A stretch of 64,000 bases of DNA from an uncultured Bacteroides sp. (GTDB lineage Bacteria; Bacteroidota; Bacteroidia; Bacteroidales; Bacteroidaceae). The position numbers and the translations under genes are program-made. Position 1 is the stretch's first letter. The number at the start of each line of letters is the position of its first letter. Shown piece after piece: positions 50,738-59,275 of the stretch. The stretch spans positions 62,001-126,000 of the forward strand of contig CABUKU010000007.1 in assembly GCA_902492205.1 (NCBI GenBank). The letters are read 5' to 3'. The notes beneath the pieces are model-generated. The model saw only the letters and a list, made by a program, of their open reading frames with translations. It was not told where the DNA came from and ran no database searches.

Positions 50738-52576
50738 ATGGAAATGAAAAAGCAATTACGTAGTTCGTATAGTACACAAGGTCGCCGCATGGCAGGAGCA
50801 AGAGCTCTCTGGGCAGCCAACGGCATGAAGAAAGAACAATTAGGAAAACCTATTATTGCTATCGTCAATTCATTTACTCAATTCGTTCCCGGACATGTTC
50901 ATTTACACGAGATAGGCCAGCAGGTAAAAGCTGAAATTGAGAAACTGGGTTGCTTTGCGGCAGAATTCAATACGATTGCTATTGATGACGGCATAGCAAT
51001 GGGACACGATGGCATGCTTTATTCTCTTCCGTCACGCGATATTATTGCAGATAGCGTAGAGTATATGGTGAATGCGCATAAGGCAGATGCGATGGTTTGC
51101 ATCTCCAATTGCGATAAAATAACTCCGGGTATGCTTATGGCTGCCATGAGATTGAATATCCCCACTGTATTTGTGTCGGGAGGTCCGATGGAAGCCGGAG
51201 AACTGAATGGCGAACATCTTGATTTGATTGATGCCATGATTAAGTCGGCAGACGAATCGGTGAGTGATGAAAAAGTTGCTCAGATTGAGAATGCGGCTTG
51301 CCCCACCTGTGGTTGTTGTTCGGGTATGTTCACGGCTAACTCGATGAATTGCCTAAACGAAGCTATCGGTTTGGCACTTCCGGGTAACGGAACGATTGTT
51401 GCCACTCACGAAAACCGTAAGGAATTGTTCAAGGAAGCAGCTAAATTAATCGTAAAGAACACCTATAAATATTATGAGGACGGTGATGAAAGCGTACTTC
51501 CGAGAAGCATCGCTACCCGCCGGGCTTTCCTTAATGCAATGACACTCGATATTGCCATGGGTGGTTCTACCAATACGGTACTTCACTTACTTGCCATAGC
51601 ACACGAAGCCGAAGCAGATTTCACGATGGATGATATAGATGCGCTTTCGCGCCACACTCCATGCTTGTGCAAAGTAGCTCCGAATACTCAGAAATACCAT
51701 ATTCAGGATGTAAACCGTGCAGGAGGTATTCTTTCAATCATGGCGGAACTGGATGCTGCCGGATTGATTGATGCTCACGTAAACCGTGTGGACGGTATGA
51801 CATTGCTGGAGGCTATTGATAAGTACTGCATAACCAGTCCTAACGTCTGCGAAGAAGCTATCCGTAAATATAGAAGTGCGGCTGCCGGGTTCTTTAATCT
51901 GGAACTCGGTTCGCAGGGTGCATATTACAAGGAATTGGATAAAGACCGTGCCGAAGGCTGTATCCGTGACGTTGCTCATGCTTATACAAAAGATGGCGGA
52001 CTTGCCGTATTGAAAGGAAACATTGCTCAGGACGGTTGTGTGGTAAAGACAGCCGGAGTAGACGAAAATATCTGGAAGTTTACCGGTCCTGCCAAAGTAT
52101 TCGATTCACAAGACAGTGCTTGTGAAGGTATTCTGAAAGGCCGAGTCGTTAGCGGTGATGTTGTTGTCATCACTCACGAAGGTCCGAAAGGCGGTCCCGG
52201 AATGCAGGAAATGCTTTATCCTACTTCTTATATCAAGTCAAAACATTTGGGTAAAGAATGTGCTTTGATAACTGACGGACGTTTCAGTGGTGGTACTTCC
52301 GGTTTAAGTATCGGACACGTTTCGCCCGAAGCCGCAGCAGGAGGAAATATCGGTTTGATTAAGGACGGCGACATCATCGAGATCAATATCCCTGAAAGGA
52401 CAATCAATGTAAAATTGACCGATGAAGAACTGGCAGCACGTCGCGAAGAAGAATTGAAACGCGGTAAACTCGCTTTTACAGCCCCGAATCGTGAACGCAA
52501 TGTTCCGAAGAGCCTGAAAGCATATGCCGGCATGGTAAGTTCTGCCGATAAGGGAGCAGTGAGAATAATTGAATAA
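50738..52576 (+). CDS. ilvD: Dihydroxy-acid dehydratase
   Basis: Iron-sulfur enzyme making the 2-keto acids of valine and isoleucine. The 612 residues are of normal length. CPTCGCCSGMFTANSMNCL holds cluster cysteines and NCDKITPGMLMA another; RFSGGTSGLSIGHVSPEAA is the conserved C-terminal motif. ATG 50738 and ATG 50744 are both usable starts. First structural gene after the attenuator. Confidence 0.97.
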   Translation: MEMKKQLRSSYSTQGRRMAGARALWAANGMKKEQLGKPIIAIVNSFTQFVPGHVHLHEIGQQVKAEIEKLGCFAAEFNTIAIDDGIAMGHDGMLYSLPSRDIIADSVEYMVNAHKADAMVCISNCDKITPGMLMAAMRLNIPTVFVSGGPMEAGELNGEHLDLIDAMIKSADESVSDEKVAQIENAACPTCGCCSGMFTANSMNCLNEAIGLALPGNGTIVATHENRKELFKEAAKLIVKNTYKYYEDGDESVLPRSIATRRAFLNAMTLDIAMGGSTNTVLHLLAIAHEAEADFTMDDIDALSRHTPCLCKVAPNTQKYHIQDVNRAGGILSIMAELDAAGLIDAHVNRVDGMTLLEAIDKYCITSPNVCEEAIRKYRSAAAGFFNLELGSQGAYYKELDKDRAEGCIRDVAHAYTKDGGLAVLKGNIAQDGCVVKTAGVDENIWKFTGPAKVFDSQDSACEGILKGRVVSGDVVVITHEGPKGGPGMQEMLYPTSYIKSKHLGKECALITDGRFSGGTSGLSIGHVSPEAAAGGNIGLIKDGDIIEINIPERTINVKLTDEELAARREEELKRGKLAFTAPNRERNVPKSLKAYAGMVSSADKGAVRIIE

Positions 52577-52640
52577 TTTGCCAATTTGTTAATGTGCCAA
52601 TTAAGCATGTAAGTATTAGCACATTAAAATATTATGTATT

Positions 52641-54338
52641 ATGAGTAAAGAATTAATTTCAGGCGGAGAAGCTTTGATGCGTTCATTGGAATATCATGGC
52701 GTACGTACGATTTTCGGTTATCCCGGAGGTTCTATCATGCCCACATTCGATGCCCTATATGACCATCAAAATAGCTTAAATCATATATTGGTTCGTCACG
52801 AACAAGGAGCTGCCCATGCAGCACAAGGTTATGCCCGCGTTTCGGGAGAAGTGGGAGTATGCTTGGTAACAAGTGGTCCCGGTGCGACAAATACGGTTAC
52901 AGGTATTGCCGATGCAATGATTGACAGTACTCCTATTGTAGTAATTGCCGGTCAGGTGGGAACTGCTTTCCTCGGTACGGATGCTTTTCAGGAAGTAGAT
53001 TTGGTAGGCATAACCCAGCCAATCACTAAATGGAGTTATCAAATCCGTCGTGCGGAAGATGTACCTTGGGCTGTGGCACGTGCTTTCTATATTGCCAAGA
53101 GTGGTCGTCCCGGTCCTGTGGTGCTCGACTTTGCAAAGAATGCACAGGTAGAAATGATGGAATACACTCCGGCTAAACTTGATTTTATCCGTAGCTATGT
53201 TCCTGTTCCCGATACAGACTTTGAAGCAGTGAAGACTGCTGCCGAATTGATAAATGCTGCAAAGCGTCCTCTGGTATTGGTCGGTCAGGGAGTGGAACTG
53301 GGAAATGCACAGAAAGAATTACGTACTTTCATTGAAAAGGCGGATCTTCCGGTTGGCTGTACGCTGCTTGGATTATCAGCTTTGAAAACGGAACATTCAT
53401 TGAATATGGGCATGCTCGGTATGCATGGTAATCTTGCTCCCAATGTGAAAACAAATGAGGCGGATGTTATCATTGCCGTAGGTATGCGTTTCGATGACCG
53501 CGTAACAGGCAAGCTCGATACTTATGCCAAACAGGCGAAGATTATACATTTCGACATTGATCCGGCGGAAATAGATAAAAATGTAAAAACGAATGTGGCT
53601 GTTCTTGGCGACTGCAAGGAGACACTTGCTGCTGTTACGGAACTGCTTCAACCAAACAATCATAAAGAGTGGATCAATAGTTTCGCTTCTTATGCTAAAG
53701 AAGAAGATGAAAAAGTAATCCAGCCCGAACTTCATCCGGCAAGCGATGTTTTAAGCATGGGGGAAGTGGTACGTGCAGTGAGCGATGCTACCAATCACGA
53801 AGCTGTACTTGTGACCGATGTTGGCCAGAACCAAATGATTTCTGCACGTTATTTCAAATATAGCAAAGACCGCAGCATCATAACTTCCGGCGGATTGGGA
53901 ACAATGGGATTCGGTCTTCCGGCAGCCATAGGTGCTACCTTTGGACGTCCCGACCGCACCGTTTGCGTATTTATGGGAGATGGCGGTTTGCAGATGAACA
54001 TTCAGGAGTTTGGAACGATTATGGAACAAAAAGCTCCGGTTAAGATGATTGTGCTTAACAATAATTATTTAGGTAATGTTCGTCAGTGGCAGGCCATGTT
54101 CTTTAACGGCAGATACTCCTTTACCCCGATGCTGAATCCGGATTATATAAAGATAGCCTCGGCTTATGATATTCCGGCAAAGCGTGTCAAGACTCGTGCG
54201 GAATTAAGTGAAGCTATCGAGGAAATGCTAGCTACCGACGGAGCTTATTTGCTCGAAGCATGTGTGGTTGAAGAAGGAAACGTGTTGCCGATGACACCTC
54301 CGGGTGGTTCGGTAAACCAAATGTTGTTGGAATGTTAA
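52641..54338 (+). CDS. ilvB: Acetolactate synthase large subunit
   Basis: TPP enzyme condensing pyruvate with pyruvate or 2-ketobutyrate. The 565 residues cover the three TPP-family domains: GVRTIFGYPGGSIMP and RHEQGAAHAAQGYAR at the start, the central FAD-linked domain, and the TPP motif GDGGLQMNIQEFGTI near residue 448. Length is normal. It is 64 bases after ilvD with AT-rich sequence between and 13 bases before ilvN. Confidence 0.96.
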   Translation: MSKELISGGEALMRSLEYHGVRTIFGYPGGSIMPTFDALYDHQNSLNHILVRHEQGAAHAAQGYARVSGEVGVCLVTSGPGATNTVTGIADAMIDSTPIVVIAGQVGTAFLGTDAFQEVDLVGITQPITKWSYQIRRAEDVPWAVARAFYIAKSGRPGPVVLDFAKNAQVEMMEYTPAKLDFIRSYVPVPDTDFEAVKTAAELINAAKRPLVLVGQGVELGNAQKELRTFIEKADLPVGCTLLGLSALKTEHSLNMGMLGMHGNLAPNVKTNEADVIIAVGMRFDDRVTGKLDTYAKQAKIIHFDIDPAEIDKNVKTNVAVLGDCKETLAAVTELLQPNNHKEWINSFASYAKEEDEKVIQPELHPASDVLSMGEVVRAVSDATNHEAVLVTDVGQNQMISARYFKYSKDRSIITSGGLGTMGFGLPAAIGATFGRPDRTVCVFMGDGGLQMNIQEFGTIMEQKAPVKMIVLNNNYLGNVRQWQAMFFNGRYSFTPMLNPDYIKIASAYDIPAKRVKTRAELSEAIEEMLATDGAYLLEACVVEEGNVLPMTPPGGSVNQMLLEC

Positions 54339-54351
54339 TAGGAGAGTCGTT

Positions 54352-54909
54352 ATGGAAAATAAAGCATTATATACATTAATCGTTCATTCGGAGAACATTG
54401 CGGGTTTGCTTAATCAGGTTACGGCAGTGTTTACCCGTCGTCAGATAAATATTGAAAGTTTGAATGTTTCGGCGTCCTCTATTAAAGGAGTACATAAATA
54501 TACCATTACTGTATGGACAGATAAGGATACCATAGAAAAAGTGGTGAAGCAGATTGAAAAGAAGATAGATGTGTTGCAGGCACATTACTTTACGGATGAT
54601 GAGATCTATTTCCATGAAATAGCTTTGTATAAAGTATCTGTTCCCGAGTTTCAATCGACTCCCGAAGCGTCGAAGGTAATCCGTCGCTACAATGCACGTA
54701 TTGTGGAAGTGAACCCGGTGTTTGCCATTGTTGAAAAGAACGGTATCAGTGAAGATATTACTTCTCTTTATGGAGAACTGAAAGCATTGGGATGTGTGTT
54801 GCAGTTCGTCCGTTCGGGACGTGTGGCTATCACTACCAGTTGCTTTGAACGTGTAAACGAATTCCTTTCATACAGGGAAGAAAAATATAAGAACAGTAAA
54901 AAAGAATAA
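54352..54909 (+). CDS. ilvN: Acetolactate synthase small (regulatory) subunit
   Basis: 185 residues with an N-terminal ACT domain (ALYTLIVHSENIAGLLNQVTAVFTRRQINIESL) that binds valine and gives feedback inhibition, and a C-terminal domain that stimulates the large subunit. Length is between E. coli IlvN and the longer IlvH forms. It follows ilvB by 13 bases. Confidence 0.95.
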   Translation: MENKALYTLIVHSENIAGLLNQVTAVFTRRQINIESLNVSASSIKGVHKYTITVWTDKDTIEKVVKQIEKKIDVLQAHYFTDDEIYFHEIALYKVSVPEFQSTPEASKVIRRYNARIVEVNPVFAIVEKNGISEDITSLYGELKALGCVLQFVRSGRVAITTSCFERVNEFLSYREEKYKNSKKE

Positions 54910-54914
54910 GCATA

Positions 54915-55658
54915 ATGAGTGAGGACAACAAAGTTGGAACATACAATTTCGTGGCGGAACCTTTTCATGTAGACTTTACCGGACATCTGACAATGAGTGT
55001 CTTGGGTAATCATCTGTTGAACTGTGCGGGATTTCATGCTGCGGATAGAGGATTCGGCATAGCTTCGTTGAATGAGAATCATTATACATGGGTGCTCTCA
55101 CGCTTGGCGGTCGAATTGGAGGAAATGCCTTATCAATATGAGGCGTTTAGCATTCAGACTTGGGTAGAGAATGTTTATCGTTTGTTTACCGACCGTAACT
55201 TTGCCATTCTGAATAAAGACGGGAAGGAGATAGGCTACGCCCGTTCTGTTTGGGCTATGATAAGCATGGAGACACGTAAACCCGCCGATTTGCTTACCCT
55301 TCACGGTGGAAGCATTGTGGATTATGTATGCGACAAGGAGTGCCCGATTGAGAAAGCGGGACGCATAAAGGTTTCGGAAAATGCAGCTCCTGTGGAATAT
55401 CAGACCAAATACAGTGATATTGATATTAACGGGCATGTGAACAGTATCAAATACATTGAGCATATCCTCGACCTTTTCCCGATAGAGATGTTTAAGGAAA
55501 AGCGTATCAAACGTTTTGAAATGGCTTATGTAGCCGAGAGTTATTATGGCGATGTCCTTTCTTTCTATAAAGAAGAAATTGATGGAAACACCTATGATAT
55601 TGAAGTTAAAAAGAACGGCAAAGAGATCGTTTGCCGTAGTAAAGTGATATTTATTTAA
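54915..55658 (+). CDS. Acyl-ACP thioesterase (FatA/FatB-type hotdog)
   Basis: 247 residues forming two hotdog domains. The first has FTGHLTMSVLGNHLLNCAGFHAADRGFG; the second opens with KYSDIDINGHVNSIKYIEHILD, the motif of acyl-ACP thioesterases with the catalytic Asn/His pair. It would release fatty acids from ACP. It stands inside the ilv operon, five bases after ilvN and 29 before ilvC, an arrangement common in Bacteroides. A link between branched-chain keto acids and branched fatty acids is plausible but inferred. Confidence 0.9.
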   Translation: MSEDNKVGTYNFVAEPFHVDFTGHLTMSVLGNHLLNCAGFHAADRGFGIASLNENHYTWVLSRLAVELEEMPYQYEAFSIQTWVENVYRLFTDRNFAILNKDGKEIGYARSVWAMISMETRKPADLLTLHGGSIVDYVCDKECPIEKAGRIKVSENAAPVEYQTKYSDIDINGHVNSIKYIEHILDLFPIEMFKEKRIKRFEMAYVAESYYGDVLSFYKEEIDGNTYDIEVKKNGKEIVCRSKVIFI

Positions 55659-55687
55659 GTTAGTTTATAGTTAAAAAGAAAAACAAA

Positions 55688-56731
55688 ATGGCACAATTGA
55701 ATTTTGGTGGAGTTACGGAAAACGTAATGACTCGCGAAGAATTTCCTTTGGAAAAAGCAAGAGAAGTATTGAAAAATGAAACAATTGCTGTAATCGGTTA
55801 TGGTGTACAAGGCCCCGGTCAGTCATTGAACCTTAGAGATAATGGTTTCAATGTAATCGTAGGACAACGTGCGGGTAAAACATATGAAAAGGCGGTAGCT
55901 GACGGATGGGTTCCGGGTGAAACTTTGTTCGGCATCGAAGAAGCTTGCGAAAAAGCTACTATCGTTATGTGTCTGCTGTCTGATGCGGCTGTTATGTCTG
56001 TATGGCCTACTATGAAACCTTATCTGACTGCCGGAAAAGCTCTTTATTTCTCTCATGGTTTTGCTATTACTTGGAGTGACCGTACAGGTGTTGTTCCTCC
56101 TAAAGATATTGATGTTATCATGGTAGCTCCTAAAGGTTCGGGTACTTCACTCCGTACTATGTTCCTCGAAGGCCGTGGCTTGAATTCATCTTATGCTATT
56201 TATCAGGATTATACCGGCAAGGCTATGGAAAGAACTATTGCTTTGGGTATTGGTATCGGTTCGGGATATTTGTTTGAAACAACTTTCGTTCGTGAAGCTA
56301 CTTCCGACCTTACAGGTGAACGTGGTTCATTGATGGGTGCTATCCAAGGTTTGTTATTGGCTCAATATGAAGTATTGCGTGAAAACGGACATACTCCTTC
56401 CGAAGCTTTCAATGAAACTGTTGAAGAGTTAACTCAGTCATTGATGCCACTGTTTGCAAAGAACGGTATGGACTGGATGTATGCCAACTGTTCTACAACT
56501 GCTCAGCGTGGTGCTTTGGATTGGATGACTCCGTTCCATGATGCTATCAAACCGGTTGTTCAGAAGTTATATCATAGCGTAAAGACCGGTAACGAAGCTC
56601 AGATTTCTATTGATTCTAACTCTAAACCCGATTATCGTGAAAAGTTGGAAGAAGAATTGAAAGCATTGCGTGAAAGTGAAATGTGGCAGACAGCTGTTAC
56701 TGTTCGTAAACTTCGTCCTGAAAACAACTAA
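55688..56731 (+). CDS. ilvC: Ketol-acid reductoisomerase
   Basis: 347 residues, class I length. The NADPH-binding Rossmann motif reads GYGVQGPGQSLNLRDNG, with Val where GYGSQG is usual. The catalytic domain contains ETTFVREATSDLTGERGSLMGA, with acidic Mg2+ ligands. It converts acetolactate or acetohydroxybutyrate into the dihydroxy acids used by IlvD. Last gene of the operon. Confidence 0.96.
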   Translation: MAQLNFGGVTENVMTREEFPLEKAREVLKNETIAVIGYGVQGPGQSLNLRDNGFNVIVGQRAGKTYEKAVADGWVPGETLFGIEEACEKATIVMCLLSDAAVMSVWPTMKPYLTAGKALYFSHGFAITWSDRTGVVPPKDIDVIMVAPKGSGTSLRTMFLEGRGLNSSYAIYQDYTGKAMERTIALGIGIGSGYLFETTFVREATSDLTGERGSLMGAIQGLLLAQYEVLRENGHTPSEAFNETVEELTQSLMPLFAKNGMDWMYANCSTTAQRGALDWMTPFHDAIKPVVQKLYHSVKTGNEAQISIDSNSKPDYREKLEEELKALRESEMWQTAVTVRKLRPENN

Positions 56732-56760
56732 ACGAGATATAGATTGTTTAATCAACTGGT

Positions 56761-56797
56761 AAAGGCTGTCAGAAATGGCAGCCTTTTACTTTTTTAG
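56761..56797 (+). terminator. Terminator of the ilv operon
   Basis: Eleven-base stem AAAGGCTGTCA with TGGCAGCCTTT (one G-U pair) around GAAA, followed by a T-rich run. Confidence 0.88.
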
Positions 56798-56908
56798 ATA
56801 ATTCTTCTTAAAATGCAGCAGCTTTAGTGAAAGACTATTAGGAATTTTGTAAAGTTTGGCAAACAATTTGTACTATTGCTACATATAATTATTTAAAGAA
56901 AAAAGATT

Positions 56909-57592
56909 ATGATTGCTTCTTATTGGATATTGTTTATTGGTATTGCCGTTGTGAGCTATCTGGTTCAGGCACATTTGCAGAGTAAGTTTAAAAAGTACTC
57001 ACAGATACCTCTTTCCAATGGTATGACAGGACGTGATGTAGCTTTGCAGATGCTTCATGACAATGGAATTTATGATGTGACGGTAACATCTACTCCCGGA
57101 CATTTGACCGACCACTTCAACCCGATGAATAAAACGGTAAATTTGAGTGAAAGCGTATATAACAGTAATAGTGTAGCTGCTGCTGCGGTTGCTGCCCATG
57201 AATGTGGTCATGCTGTTCAGCATGCACGTGCTTATGCTCCATTGAAGATGCGTTCGGCATTAGTACCTATTGTACAATTCTCGTCCAGTATCATGAGTTG
57301 GATATTACTTGCAGGTATCTTGATGATACAATCTTTCCCTCAATTATTATTGGCGGGTATTATTTTGTTTGCTACAACTACTTTGTTTAGCTTCATCACT
57401 TTACCGGTGGAAATCAATGCAAGTAAACGTGCTTTAGTGTGGTTGAGCAGTGCAGGAATTACTAATTCTTCCAATCACCGACAAGCGGAAGACGCTTTGC
57501 GTTCCGCTGCCTATACATATGTAGTTGCGGCTCTTGGTTCATTGGCAACTTTGGTTTATTATATCTTTATCTTCATGGGAAGAAGAGATTAA
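56909..57592 (+). CDS. Membrane zinc metallopeptidase (YugP family)
   Basis: 227 residues with membrane segments at about 4-19, 130-150, 155-180 and 205-223. The zinc motif is AAHECGHAVQHA (HExxH at about 97-101), in the neutral zinc metallopeptidase 2 family. The N-terminal half also contains GMTGRDVALQMLHDNGI, conserved in YugP proteins. Substrates are unknown. Single gene, apparently with its own promoter in the gap after ilvC. Confidence 0.9.
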   Translation: MIASYWILFIGIAVVSYLVQAHLQSKFKKYSQIPLSNGMTGRDVALQMLHDNGIYDVTVTSTPGHLTDHFNPMNKTVNLSESVYNSNSVAAAAVAAHECGHAVQHARAYAPLKMRSALVPIVQFSSSIMSWILLAGILMIQSFPQLLLAGIILFATTTLFSFITLPVEINASKRALVWLSSAGITNSSNHRQAEDALRSAAYTYVVAALGSLATLVYYIFIFMGRRD

Positions 57593-57627
57593 AGAAAGAT
57601 ATTTAAAAAGTTAATGCATCGCTTTTT

Positions 57628-57732
57628 CAATCAACAAGTTGTTTATTTCAAATAACTTGTTGATTGTAAAAAACAACTTGATGATTGTAGCAAATGACTT
57701 GTTGATTGAAACAAATAATTTGCTTGTTGGCA
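57628..57732. repeat. 21-base periodic dyad array (locus C, 5 units)
   Basis: Five units begin at 57628, 57649, 57670, 57691 and 57712, each 21 bases. Most carry AACTTGTTGATTG followed by A-rich ends; the first is in inverse orientation (CAATCAACAAGTTG). It lies between the convergent peptidase and epimerase genes. The outer CAATC/GATTG words are the same as in locus A, but the core is different. Confidence 0.9.
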
Positions 57733-57743
57733 AAAATGAATGA

Positions 57744-58622
57744 TTATAAGCCTTCTATTTCAATTATATACTCTGCATGGAATATTCCTCCCGGAGCTAA
57801 ATGCTGCATCCAGTCTTTGTCTTTGAACTCTCCTGTATAATTGACTCTGTCACAACGTCCATACCAAGGTTCGATACATACAAATGGTGCATTCTTGGTT
57901 GGAGGCGACCATAATCCCACGACAGGAGCTGTGAAATGCAGGCTTAAATAGGGCTTACGTTTCTTATCCAAGAGTGTGACTGTTTTAATTTGACTGTCCT
58001 CAAAGATAAGCGCATCTTTATCAAAAGTATGTATGTCGATAGGAAGTAATCCTTTAATCAGAGGTAGCGGATATTTATCGGTAGAGACACATCCCTTTTC
58101 TTTGATAAGTATGTAGTCTAAGTCATCGGTCTTGTCGAAAGTGAAAAAGCCTCTTCCTTGCACGGCGGGATTAAAGTCAGGATAATAAAATGCCGGATGT
58201 GCACCGATTTGGAAATGCAATTCTTTGGTTCCGGTATTTTTGACAGTCCACAATACTTTTACTTTATTGTCGGTCAGTTGATAACCTATCTCTAATAAGA
58301 ATGGAAACGGATAAACTTTCCGTGTTTCCTCATTGTCGGAAAAACGATAAAGTACTTCGTTTTCAGTTTCTTTTATTAATTCAAACTCATTGTCTCGGGC
58401 AAAGCCGTGTTGTGATAGCGGATAGGTAATTCCTTCATGTCTGTATTCGTTATTCCATACTCCGCCTACAATGGGGAAGAGCACGGGTGAATGGCGTTTC
58501 CAGAAAGCCGGATCTGCTTGCCACAGGTATTCTTTACCGTCGGCATTGGAAACGATACTGCTCAGTTCTGCTCCGTGTGGAGCTACTTTTATGGTTAGTT
58601 TAGTGTTTGATAGTGTTTTCAT
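57744..58622 (-). CDS. Aldose 1-epimerase family protein (LacX-like)
   Basis: 292 residues of the galactose mutarotase fold. PLSQHGFARDNEFELI carries the first active-site histidine; GAHPAFYYPDF holds the second, and a Glu near the C-terminus (FVCIEPWYGRCD) is the expected base. The family's hexose substrate is uncertain; LacX/YihR-like members may act on other sugars. It is 13 bases after the carbonic anhydrase gene and probably co-transcribed with it. Confidence 0.9.
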   Translation of the reverse strand: MKTLSNTKLTIKVAPHGAELSSIVSNADGKEYLWQADPAFWKRHSPVLFPIVGGVWNNEYRHEGITYPLSQHGFARDNEFELIKETENEVLYRFSDNEETRKVYPFPFLLEIGYQLTDNKVKVLWTVKNTGTKELHFQIGAHPAFYYPDFNPAVQGRGFFTFDKTDDLDYILIKEKGCVSTDKYPLPLIKGLLPIDIHTFDKDALIFEDSQIKTVTLLDKKRKPYLSLHFTAPVVGLWSPPTKNAPFVCIEPWYGRCDRVNYTGEFKDKDWMQHLAPGGIFHAEYIIEIEGL

Positions 58623-58635
58623 GTGTATATTCTTT

Positions 58636-59178
58636 TTAGATAATCAGTTTTAATTCTCCGGTGACGGAGTCAATGATAAATCCGTTTATTTTAATGTCCG
58701 ACGGAATAAGTGGATGTTTCTTTACAAGCTCTACTGAGTTTTTGATTGCTTCTTCTACGCTGCTGAATCCATGTAGCCAAGATTCTACGTTTACTCCGCA
58801 ATATTTCATCAGTTCGATGTTATTTTCCGATATTCCTCTTTCTTTCATGTGGGAAAGCACGCTTTGACTGTTCAGGCTTTGTGCACCGCAATCTGTATGA
58901 CCTATAATCATAACTTGCTCCACTCCGAGCTCGTAAATGGCAATCAGTAAACTTCTTACTGCACTGCCGAATGGATGTGAGATAATACCTCCGGCATTTT
59001 TTATCATTTTTACGTCTCCATTCTTCAATCCTAAGGCGGCGGGGATTAATTCGAGCAGACGGGTATCCATGCAGGAGATAATAGCTATTTTCTTATCAGG
59101 ATATTTGTTGGTAAGGTATTTTTCATATCCTTTGTTCTTGACGAACTCTTCGTTGAATTTTAGAATTTCTTCAAGCAT
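58636..59178 (-). CDS. Beta-class carbonic anhydrase
   Basis: 180 residues. The zinc ligands and catalytic dyad are in AIISCMDTRLLELIPAALGL (Cys and Asp-Arg pair) and IIGHTDCGAQS (His and Cys). It hydrates CO2 to bicarbonate in the cytoplasm. The short form is like the CynT-related group of Firmicutes and Bacteroidetes. First gene of the pair with the epimerase. Confidence 0.94.
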   Translation of the reverse strand: MLEEILKFNEEFVKNKGYEKYLTNKYPDKKIAIISCMDTRLLELIPAALGLKNGDVKMIKNAGGIISHPFGSAVRSLLIAIYELGVEQVMIIGHTDCGAQSLNSQSVLSHMKERGISENNIELMKYCGVNVESWLHGFSSVEEAIKNSVELVKKHPLIPSDIKINGFIIDSVTGELKLII

Positions 59179-59214
59179 TGCAGTTCTTTTTTAAAGTTGA
59201 TGTACAAATATAAC

Positions 59215-59250
59215 AAAAAAGGCGATAACCGGTTTAGGTTATCGCCTTTA
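59215..59250 (-). terminator. Terminator of nifJ
   Basis: Read on the minus strand, AAAGGCGATAACC pairs with GGTTATCGCCTTT around a short loop and ends in a T-run. Confidence 0.88.
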
Positions 59251-59275
59251 TATTATTGGTTAAGAATATTAATTC

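Noticed and set aside
52577..52640. AT-rich spacer between ilvD and ilvB with the repeated words CCAATT and AATGTGCC.
   Set aside because: Could be a short dispersed repeat, but only partial copies are present and no structure is strong enough to call.
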